A stretch of 64,000 nt of DNA from assembly GCA_964035575.1 (NCBI GenBank), contig OZ037846.1, positions 1,515,501 to 1,579,500 of the forward strand, written 5' to 3'. The notes under the pieces are model-generated. The model did no database searches, was not told the DNA's origin, and worked only from the letters and a program-made list of their open reading frames with translations. A program made the position numbers and the translations under genes. This document shows, piece by piece, positions 51,600 through 60,126 of this stretch. Each line of letters begins with the position of its first letter. Position 1 is the stretch's first letter. Source of the stretch: Rhynchopus sp. YZ270_cl-10 (taxonomy: Eukaryota; Euglenozoa; Diplonemea; Diplonemida; Diplonemidae).

Positions 51600-51830
51600 T
51601 ATTTATTGAGGTGAAAAAAAGTGGACTTTTTGTCACACGAGTGTGGTTCTCACAAATCAGTTGGTTCTTTTACGTCACGAGCGAAGCGAGTGACGTAATT
51701 TATGTTGTCTCACGAGCGAAGCGAGTGTGACATAGAATTTTGTATCACGAGCGAAGCGAGTGATACAAAAAACCAACTGATTTGTGAGAACCACACGAGT
51801 GTGACAAGTCCGCTTTTTACTCAATATATA
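51600..51830. mobile_element. Hairpin element with three inner GAGCGAAGCGAG hairpins
   Basis: Outer arms of about 50 bp (GTCACACGAGTGTGGTTCTC and CACAAATCAGTTGGTT on the left, the complement on the right). Between them lie three units of the form N5-GAGCGAAGCGA-N5', where N5 and N5' pair (GTCAC/GTGAC, CTCAC/GTGTGA, ATCAC/GTGAT). Each unit folds on its own and the whole folds as one cruciform. No frame. Confidence 0.8.
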
Positions 51831-51834
51831 ATTT

Positions 51835-52178
51835 TTTCTCTATATAAAAAAAAGTACTCTGAGAGATCGATAAGTGTTCGTAAGGCATAAATTATATTGA
51901 ATACACAAATCCCAACACAATGCCGAGAAATAAGTAGCAGGATATGACCTGGGCATGAAGACCACAACATTATGCCACACCAACCCAAAATCCCACCAAA
52001 AACAAAGGCAGATCAAGTGTGACAAAAAGTAAAAAAAAAAGTACTTTTTACATCTCCCCCACCCATTTTTAGGCTAAAAACACAATTTCACTTTTTGCCA
52101 CACCGCTGACAAAAAGTTAATATTATGTCATACGAATCCTTAACGAATCTCTCAGAGTACTTTTTTTCATATGAGAAA
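51835..52178. mobile_element. MITE with ~40-bp terminal inverted repeats
   Basis: Left end TTTCTCTATATAAAAAAAAG then TACTCTGAGAGATCGATAAG; the right end is the complement with three or four mismatches. The 344 bp hold no frame. The flanks are AT-rich and give no clear duplication. Confidence 0.7.
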
Positions 52179-52436
52179 AAGTAAATTTTTACTCCATAAA
52201 GTGATTTTTTACTCCATAAAGTGATTTTTTCACTCCATAAAGTGACCCATTTCCAGCTATTGTGCCCCATAGAAAGGGACTCTGCAAATTTTTTTTTTCG
52301 CCTATATAGGGCTAATTTCGACGATTTGAGGCCATTAAAACCAGAATTTGACACTTTTGAGGCTCTGTGGGGGTCTAAAATGCGGTTTTGCGTTTCCAAA
52401 AAAATTTCCCCCATATACAATGCTGTGGTGCAAATA
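52179..52436. other. AT-rich stretch with ACTCCATAAAGTGA repeats
   Basis: Three TTTTTACTCCATAAAGTGA repeats at 52190-52245, then unique sequence. A related CCCCATAAAGTGAA repeat stands near 52960. No gene. Confidence 0.5.
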
Positions 52437-52515
52437 ATTTCACTCTCGAATCGGTGAGTGCTCTTCGAGTGCCCGAAGGGCACGAGAGGGGGCACAACGG
52501 ATTATCGAGTGAAAT
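52437..52515. repeat. Hairpin repeat H, copy 1
   Basis: ATTTCACTCTCGA and TCGAGTGAAAT pair at the ends. Inside, GTGCCCGAAGGGCAC forms a smaller perfect hairpin. The second copy is at 53071-53167 in the other orientation. Confidence 0.75.
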
Positions 52516-53070
52516 TTTGGCCCAATTTGGGGTTACTATTGTGGTTTGTGGGGGTGTATTTTACTTGAGGCTTGATTTCCCCTATCTCGACCCAATAAAT
52601 AACGCCACCTATACCATTTCCCCAGAGAAAATGCGAAAAAATCACACACCACAACACAAAAAATGTTCCCGAAGAGGAAGAACGACCCGATGTGAGCATA
52701 ATTTTTCTGTTTGAGTTCGGGTTGTATCCCGTTCAGTACTCCCCCTGGGATGCTACTACTATGCTGCGGTAAACTGAGCATTGCTGGGTTGCTTTTGCAG
52801 TGACACCCCCGGAATTTCACTTTTTTTCTGATTTTTTTACACTTCGCCCCCGATGTTACACTCCCATCCCCTCCTGTCACCCTTTTTTTGCCTGTTTGTG
52901 GTGTTTTTCAGTCAGAAAAACACAAAAAACCCCTGTTTTTGGGCCACAAAGTGAAAATACACCCCATAAAGTGAAGATACACCCCATAAAGCCACTTTAT
53001 TTAACTCCAAAAATCAAGAGTGCTCAAAATTTTCACCACGGGCAATAAAACTACCTTATCAACTCCAAAT
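52516..53070. other. Region without a recognised gene
   Basis: Flanked by the two copies of hairpin repeat H. AT-rich; frames here are short and interrupted. Confidence 0.5.
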
Positions 53071-53167
53071 TGGGCCATAATTTCACTCTCGAATCGGTTC
53101 GTGCCCCTCTCGTGCCCTTCGGGCACTCGAGGAGCACTCACCGATTCTCGAGTGAAATTATGACCCA
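53071..53167. repeat. Hairpin repeat H, copy 2
   Basis: Arms TGGGCCATAATTTCACTC and GAGTGAAATTATGACCCA with one mismatch, continuing to CGAATCGG; the inner CGTGCCCTTCGGGCACTCG hairpin is inverted relative to copy 1. Confidence 0.75.
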
Positions 53168-53479
53168 TTATTTGTTGTTACTGGGGGGGGGCTAATACAA
53201 GTACCCCCGGGTAATACAAGTACCCCTGCAAATACAAGTACCCCCCGGGTTTTTCGATTTAAATTAATTTATATTTTTAATACAAGTACCCCCCACTTTT
53301 GTGTACGTTTTTCTTAGCAGGTGGTGCCAAAAAAATTTTCCCAGCAATTTTTACCCACAAAAAATCGAGAATTTTTTTTTTTTCTATTTCGGTCACCCAG
53401 GGCAGGAGCTTGGAATATGGGTTTGGGGCAAAATCGGGTCAAATTCTGTTAAATCGGGTCAGGTCCCGAGCTTTCCGCC

Positions 53480-53968
53480 TTCGGCGGAAAAGCTCTTGTG
53501 AAGACAAACACATGCAGAATGAGAAGGCGCGTTTCACAAAATGGTGCACGTTGATGATACACAAGTGTTGCACCATCCCCGCGGAATGCATGTTGCCCTT
53601 GACACTGGCGATGAGGTCATCAAGGTAGGGTTGCGCAATGGAGGTGTGGAATGTGTGTGTAGGCCCTCGCCAGTTCAGGTACTCTCTCTGGGCAGGTGTC
53701 CCCTTCGAGCAAACGTCGGAGGTCGTATCCCCGGCAAGACTTGTCACTGTCTGAGCCCCTCTTTGGTGTGTCACCCAGCGAGTTGATCCAATATCTGGAT
53801 CGTCAGCTCGCGCCAGAAACCAACGGCTAGGTCGAGTTGGGCATCCCTCTTGGGTTCGGGTTTGATCGGGGTGGAGCGCGCGTTTGAGGGCATTCTGGCT
53901 TCTTTGAGCTTCGTGCTCGTCGCGATGGGGTCACATAGCAGTTCCTCATCCTTCTCAGACCCCCTCAT
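53480..53968 (-). pseudogene. Unrecognised coding remnant inside the TIR element
   Basis: Composition is balanced, unlike the flanks. Two successive frames on the minus strand read EDEELLCDPIATSTKLKEAR-like sequence (53771-53968) and REYLNWRGPTHTFHTSIAQPYLDDL ... VHHFVKRAFSFC (53439-53774). They could be one protein with a frame change, perhaps the element's own gene, but I recognise no family. Confidence 0.3.
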
Positions 53969-54126
53969 GCGACAAGTAGAGTACCCTACATTTTTTGATT
54001 TTTTCCCTCAAAAATCTATAGTTTTTTTTTTTTTTTTGCCCTGACCCGTTTTTTTCCATGGGGCCTAAGGAAATCGGGTCAATCTGACCCGATTTAACCC
54101 CCAAGCTCCTCCCCTGATTTCGGTGC

Positions 54127-54651
54127 CAGGCTTTGCGCTAATTGTTGGCCCTTGGCCCGGGATTTTTGGATATTTTTGTGGTGCGTTTTTTGCAAACCGG
54201 GGTTTCTTTACCAAAACCAGAGAATCTCATATTTCATAGTAAAGGTACTTTAGAGTGTTTTTGTACCCACATGTGACCCCACCGTGGAGAGCAATCAGCT
54301 CGCGCAATCAAAAGAAACCAGAGAAAAGAAAAAACGAAAAAAGTTGGGTACCGTGCACCTGCGGCGCTACCTGTTCCCAGTCAAAAACACCACAATTTCA
54401 TCTGAAATTGGGTTTTCAGACTGAAAATGCCCCTTGTTTAGGAGTCTGGGTTCATATTTTGTGAAAATTTAAGTCACTAAAATTTTGTCCATTTTCCCGA
54501 ATATGCCCCACCGCAAGCCGGGATTGTCTCAGAAATGCCACAAAACACTGTTTTTTCACCCCAGACGTTACCCGTCGCAACTATTTGAGGTGCGTTTTTG
54601 GGCCCGAAACATGATTTTTCAGATTTTTTCTAAAAGTTAGCGCGAAGCCTG
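54127..54651. mobile_element. hAT-like MITE, 525 bp, nested
   Basis: Ends CAGGCTTTGCGCTAATTGTT and AAAAGTTAGCGCGAAGCCTG. It aligns over its whole length with the halves of the element at 49831, so this looks like the undivided form. The 8-bp flanks (TTCGGTGC, CTTCACAC) do not match. Contains CACATGTGACCCCACCGTGG. Confidence 0.75.
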
Positions 54652-54862
54652 CTTCACACCTTTTCTCGTTTCTCGTTTTTTCGGATTTTTGCTAAGGCGT
54701 TGTCCCATACAAAAAAAATTATTTTCCCCCCATACAAAATGTACAGGGAAAAAGTTTTTAATACAAGTACCCCCATCACCTTTTTTATTTTTGAAAAACC
54801 CGGATCTATTAGTTTTACCCGCTCAATACAAGTACCCGGTACTTGTATTAGCTCCCCCCCAG

Positions 54863-55707
54863 TAATAAATAGCTATTTTTTCACAAGTGTTTTTGAGGCC
54901 TGCTCACTACACCCTAGGCACCCTTCTGAGACCAAAAAGTCAAAAAAAAGCAAGAATTAGGCGGTTTTGAGCATCTAGAGTTTATTCCCCGGCCATTTTC
55001 TGTACCACCAGTGCATTTTGTATGGGCCAGCGCCTTGTCAAAATCGAAAAATCGAAAAAAAAAAAATTTTTTTTTTCGGGAAAATTTCGACCCCTGAGTT
55101 GGGTTTTTGGGCACCAAAAAATGCAAAAAAAAAACGCAAAATTTTGGTGTTTTGACCCTCCAGAAGCACCCAAAGCAGCCAAACACGTACTTTTGTGTAC
55201 AAAAACACGTTATATTACACATTTCCTTAGCAATTCTTTTCACAAGTACTAGGCGATTTTTGACCTGACAAAATTTTGTTTTATCGCCCAAAATCGGGCG
55301 TGGTAGGTCATAAAATGGCCCAAATAATGTGGTGTCCCGCGACCAGCCCACAATCGCCCCCCTAGAGCCCACCTGGGCCCACCTGTGCCCACCTGAACCC
55401 AATTTCACCCGATTTCGCCCGGATTTCAAAAATTCCTTTTTTTGGGTTGGCGGTGGGGAGCTTGGGCGGGGTTTGACCAAAACCAAGAACTTGGCCATTT
55501 CGGCAAAGTGACCCCACCACAGCGCGGACGGATTCCGGAAACGCCAATCGCGGCATGTTTTGGAGCCCACTTTTTTTCAGGGAAAATATTTGCTTCCAGA
55601 TGTCGGAATTTTCCGGAAAATTTCCAGTATTAGGAAACAGCCTGGAGGAGCGGGTTGAACGTTATTGGCGCGTGTACCTACAATGGTTTGTGCCAATACC
55701 CACCCAA
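54863..55707. other. Repeat-derived region without a gene
   Basis: AT-rich with A runs. The core motif lies inverted at about 55490-55555 (GTGACCCCACCACAGCGCGG). The 218-codon minus frame at 54914-55570 is composed of homopolymer-coded residues and the core motif, and is not considered a gene. Confidence 0.55.
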
Positions 55708-56385
55708 ACTGTGTACTGTGTACTGTGTACTGTGTACTGTGTACTGTGTACTGTGTACTGTGTACTGTGTACTGTGTACTGTGTACTGTGTACTGTGTAC
55801 TGTGTACTGTGTACTGTGTACTGTGTACTGTGTACTGTGTACTGTGTACTGTGTACTGTGTACTGTGTACTGTGTACTGTGTACTGTGTACTGTGTACTG
55901 TGTACTGTGTACTGTGTACTGTGTACTGTGTACTGTGTACTGTGTACTGTGTACTGTGTACTGTGTACTGTGTACTGTGTACTGTGTACTGTGTACTGTG
56001 TACTGTGTACTGTGTACTGTGTACTGTGTACTGTGTACTGTGTACTGTGTACTGTGTACTGTGTACTGTGTACTGTGTACTGTGTACTGTGTACTGTGTA
56101 CTGTGTACTGTGTACTGTGTACTGTGTACTGTGTACTGTGTACTGTGTACTGTGTACTGTGTACTGTGTACTGTGTACTGTGTACTGTGTACTGTGTACT
56201 GTGTACTGTGTACTGTGTACTGTGTACTGTGTACTGTGTACTGTGTACTGTGTACTGTGTACTGTGTACTGTGTACTGTGTACTGTGTACTGTGTACTGT
56301 GTACTGTGTACTGTGTACTGTGTACTGTGTACTGTGTACTGTGTACTGTGTACTGTGTACTGTGTACTGTGTACTGTGTACTGTG
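55708..56385 (+). repeat. Heptanucleotide array (ACTGTGT)n, about 97 copies
   Basis: 678 bp of perfect ACTGTGT repeats as far as can be read. Because 7 is not a multiple of 3 and no stop triplet occurs on either strand, all six frames are open. It is not a known telomere motif. Confidence 0.97.
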
Positions 56386-56429
56386 AGTCACCTAAAGGGG
56401 TTCTGCTCAACGAAAGTGGCCGATTTTTC

Positions 56430-57230
56430 AACTTACCTTCCTTCACCCCCCTGTAAGGGTAACCGTAGGTGAAGTAAGGTATAGTATTGAAATCGATGTG
56501 GGGGGGGGAAAGGGTCAATTTTACAAAACCAGATTTTGAGGAAAATTTTAGCTGAAAATGGGCCCCACGTATAAGGAACCGGGCTCATATTTCTCAAAAT
56601 TTAAGTGGTCAAAAAATTGTCCAATTTTCGAGATTGACCCCACCACTGCACGGGCGGAGCCCAAAAATGCAAATAAGGACCCTTTTTAATTTGTTCTCTT
56701 GAAATGTATAATTTCATGTTTTCGCGAAAAAAATTACAACTGATCCCTACAAGGGTTGAAGGAAGGTGGTTGAAAACAACAGTAACAACAAGGACAAGTA
56801 ATTGCTAAGGAAAAACGGGTGTGCTGTGGAAAACTCCGCGCGATTTTCGAAACCACCGTAGCATCCTGGCGATTTGCTGGAGGTGCTGATGCGCCTGGTG
56901 TGATCGATGTGTTGTAGTCTGTGCATTCTGTGTTCCTTCCACACTGCTCCAACGACGACGACAATGTGGGGAGCCTGTGGACAAAAACGAGCTGGAACAC
57001 GCCGAGCCTGCCGAGCCGACGTCCAACAACGCTGTCGAGCAGATGGTGCTGGACGAAGAGGACAGCCCCCCCCCTTCTTGAACGTTTCAGATGCTGGCGT
57101 CAGTGGGTCTGGCAGCTTACGAAGAGCGTTAGCATACCTGCAGAAGAGCAGAATGCTGGGCGTGTTGTAGATTATTTCTACAGGATGGAGTTCCACATCA
57201 CACCCCGTTTTTTTTCCGATAGCAATTACT
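56430..57230 (-). repeat. 820-bp dispersed repeat R, copy 3 (inverted)
   Basis: Reverse complement of 48118-48925 with few differences. Its end (CCTTCCTTCACCCCCCTG then GTAAGGGTAACCG) lies about 45 bp from the heptamer array. With copy 2 it forms an inverted pair about 7.5 kb apart. Confidence 0.8.
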
Positions 57231-57853
57231 TGTTTTTTATTTCATCCAGACCCAGCCCGGAAATCTCGAAAAGCGCGGTTTCTGGGTGTTTTACTGGGCC
57301 AAACCCTCACAGAAGCCAAAAAACCCTGTTTTTGCCCGATTTCGCCCGGATTTCACCGGGGTTGGGGACACCCCAAATAATCCAAAGAAAACCTCAGAAA
57401 TAGATGTTCGCGAAATTTCGCAAGTCAAACTTCAGCCACAATACGCATTTTGTGCATACCCTGTGACTGTAGTGGCTAGAGAACACGCACATGCAGACTC
57501 GTTCCTTGCAATTTCCAGTGTTGTGTTTATCAATGCATGCATCCAGAGGACCTCTGGTTTACGAAATCGTGGGCACTCCTGTGCAAAAATGAAGTCGGGT
57601 TTTGACCCAAAATCGGGGTGGGTGGGCCATAATTTGCTCCAAATTTGGCCGAAAATTGGGATTTTTCTGAAAATTTCATTGTGCTCAACAAAAATCCTTG
57701 CTTTTTTGAAGAATTTTCCAAAAAATATGCTATACTCCCTATGACTGGACCCAACTCCCCTCACTATTTTTTCCCCGAAAGAAGCCCCCCAAATTTTTAC
57801 CTTTTTTTAGCGTTTTTATTTAAAATCACTATTTTAGGGTACCTCCAAAAAAG
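57231..57853. other. Region without a recognised gene
   Basis: T/A-rich with a short balanced stretch near 57430-57560 (CATACCCTGTGACTGTAGTGG). Bases 57705-57790 match 62730-62815 inverted (CTCCCTATGACTGGACCC). No gene is supported. Confidence 0.5.
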
Positions 57854-58589
57854 CAGGCCTTTTGCTAACTTTGGGATTTTCCCCAGGAATGGCATGATGG
57901 TCAAAAAAAAATAATTTCCTGGAAAAAAAGTACATTCCGAGCTTTCCCACCTGGTAAAAGCGGTCGTCGCGCGCTTCGCGCGCGCCTCCCTGACAGCCAC
58001 AGGATGGAGAGGCGAAGGGTCAGCTTTGCAAGATAACAAAAAAAAACGGAATCTAATCCTTTATTAACGGTGCTTGGTCTTGCGCCTTACGTACACTGAC
58101 CGTACAAAATCACTACGTCTTCCAGAAGCAGGGGCTGTTGCAACGGTTGGGTCACTTTGAAATAACAATGGTAAAATTTTTGCAGCTTGGGTCAAGTTTC
58201 ATTTCTGGCTGCAAAATGCAAGGGAATCCCCTTAGACATTGTAAAATGGCACCGTAGGCAGGAAGAAAATAGCGTACAGCGCGAGCGAAGCGAGCGGGAA
58301 TTTTTTTTTTTTAGGTATACCTCCGCGAGCGCAGCGAGCAGAAAAATTTTAAGATGCCATCATGCCATCATGCCATCATGCCATCATGCCATCATGCCAT
58401 CATGCCATCATGCCATCATGCCATCATGCCATCATGCCATCATGCCATCATGCCATCATGCCATCTGGGTGATGGAGAGCGAAAGCCCTGCCCCACCACC
58501 CCCCGTGGCATGATGGTGGCATGATGGAAAAAAAAATAAAAAACGCCCAAAAACGTGGCATGATGGCATGATGGTTAGCAAAAGGCCTG
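57854..58589. mobile_element. 736-bp TIR element with 9-bp TSD
   Basis: Ends CAGGCCTTTTGCTAAC and GTTAGCAAAAGGCCTG, a perfect 16-bp inverted repeat. CCAAAAAAG stands at 57845-57853 and 58590-58598, a perfect 9-bp duplication. CATGATGG-type octamers flank the inside on both ends, and a 14-copy octamer array lies near the right side. It also contains GC hairpins (GCGCGCTTCGCGCGC; GCGAGCGAAGCGAGC). No transposase. Confidence 0.8.
58354..58465 (+). repeat. Octanucleotide array (ATGCCATC)n, 14 copies
   Basis: 112 bp of perfect octamers. Inverted octamers (GGCATGATGG) follow at 58505-58575, so the region can fold back. Confidence 0.95.
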
Positions 58590-58839
58590 CCAAAAAAGCC
58601 TGAAAAAAAAAAAAAAAAGCCCCTGGAGGAAATATCCTCCCCTACGTGGAGGATCTTGAGAGCACTGGTATTCCTGCAGGGTTCTAGGTCCAAATAAAAA
58701 AAACGAAAACGGAAAAGGTGCTGCAAAAAAAAAATTTCCGCGCTGCGCGCGGAAAATTTACCACCCCACAACAGCCTCAAAAAATGATTACTCCAACGAC
58801 AATGATGCTACCCAAGAATGTGTGGCACGAAAGAATCGT
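58590..58839. other. Short region without a gene
   Basis: A runs, GGAGGAAATATCCTCC (palindromic) at 58625 and a CCGCGCTGCGCGCGG hairpin at 58738. Confidence 0.5.
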
Positions 58840-59035
58840 GCGCTTATCGGTAACCTCAGTACATTTACAAAAAGAAACGACGCTCATGGCACCCAAAGGT
58901 TCCTGGCGAAGCCACGGTACGCAACATTTCAAAAAAATCACTCAAAATTGCACATTTTTACTGACAAACTATGTCATGAGAAAGGGTGAGTTGCAATCTT
59001 GCGCCGCAGGCGCACGGTACGCTACTTTTTTGCTT
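58840..59035 (+). repeat. Dispersed repeat Y, copy 2
   Basis: Same order as 41336-41545: CAGTACATTTACA, CAAAGGTTCCTGGCGAAGCC, ACGGTACGCAACATTTCA, AACTATGTCATG, then CTTGCGCCGCAGGCGCACGG. The middle differs between copies while both hairpin ends are kept. Confidence 0.65.
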
Positions 59036-59429
59036 TCGCTTCGCTGCATGCTTCCTTTTCCTTCGGCGTTTGACCAATTGAGTCGAGTTCTCCCACGGTG
59101 TGCCCTTGAGCCCCCTCGGGTTTCGCGAGCGCTTTCCTTCTGAATGCGAGCATTTTTGTATGGGAAATTAATGTTTTGGGTAATGTAACCTTGTAAAGGG
59201 CCGAGGGCCAACACGCCAACACCAAGAGAAATGCCAGACACCCTTCCCACTCACCTTGTCCGTAGATTTTGTTTTTCTTCAAAAAATTAATTACGTCGCA
59301 CACTTATTACGTCGCGTACTAATTAAGTCGGCATTTGCCCTGACCGACTTAATTAGTACGCGACGTAATATGTACGCGACCGGTATACTATTACCTGGAT
59401 AACGTTCAGGGCCGATTGGCACACTGTTT
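59036..59429. other. Region with a perfect 26-bp inverted repeat
   Basis: Mixed composition without a supported gene. At 59306-59369 the arms ATTACGTCGCGTACTAATTA (continuing AGTCGG) and its exact complement surround a 12-base loop. Confidence 0.7.
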
Positions 59430-60117
59430 GTAACCTGTATGATACAAGGCTACGCCTATTGTACCACTACTGGTAGCAGGCAGTTACAGTACACAGTCGC
59501 TGCAAAATGGTGCCTTGAGTGTGGCGGAACGCCCTCACTCTTTATTATTCGACTCAGCAGCCTTGATCGCGAGTTGTCACGAAACTGTGAGGGAAGCTAT
59601 CGGTTTGTCGAATTGAATTGGAGCAGGGGATGCGTCCAATGAAAATCACGTCGTCGGGTGAGGTGTGCTTGTTAATGACTTCTCGAGGCCACGTTAAAGA
59701 GGTTGCGTGGCTTGCCAAGCTCCGTTCTTTCACGGCACGCATCACTCATTTGTCCCAATCTGTGCCTGAGCTCTACCGAGCTGCGTTTAGCACATTGCAC
59801 TACTTTTTATGTAATGGAAGGAGCTTCGCAACCTGGCTCTCATGAGCAGCAAGGATTGTGCAGGTCTTTGCGGGGTTGGCTTTTACAAGCCTTCCCTCTC
59901 CATCAGGTTCTTAATCTTAATGTTGATGTGTAGTCATGAGTAGTCTTGATCTCTCACGCAAGGTGTTTATCTTTTTTATGCTTTTTCGTCACCCCTTTCT
60001 CTTCATGCTCTGTGTCACGTTGGCTGCACCCCATACAAGACGCGACGGTGCATGCGGTCCATCTTAATGCATACCAGACACGTGTTCTGACACCTCCACC
60101 CACCCCCATTTCCACAG
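59430..60117 (+). other. Upstream region of the cyclase gene
   Basis: Balanced composition but no long frame. A 75-codon frame at 59618-59845 (MEQGMRPMKITSSGEVCLLMTSRG) may be accidental or an exon of an unknown gene. The last part, CACCTCCACCCACCCCCATT then TCCACAG at 60111-60117, looks like a 3' splice site 9 bp before the cyclase ATG, so a 5' non-coding exon is likely further up. Confidence 0.4.
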
Positions 60118-60126
60118 GATCTTACA

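Larger units (their letters stand above)
53181..54862. mobile_element. 1.68-kb TIR element with AATACAAGTACCC repeats
   Basis: Ends CTGGGGGGGGGCTAATACAA and TTGTATTAGCTCCCCCCCAG. AATACAAGTACCC is repeated inside both ends (three further copies on the left, two on the right). TA borders both sides (TTA|CTGG and CCAG|TAA), so a TA target is possible but not proved. Inside are a short stretch with coding-like composition on the minus strand (53480-53968) and a separate hAT-like MITE (54127-54651). Confidence 0.7.

Noticed and set aside
54914-55570. 218-codon minus-strand frame
   Set aside because: Built from homopolymer codons and the dispersed core motif; no start context or family.
55577-56518. 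Frames of about 240-310 codons on both strands over the heptamer
   Set aside because: A stop-free 7-bp repeat opens every frame. The flanks are unrelated repeat DNA.
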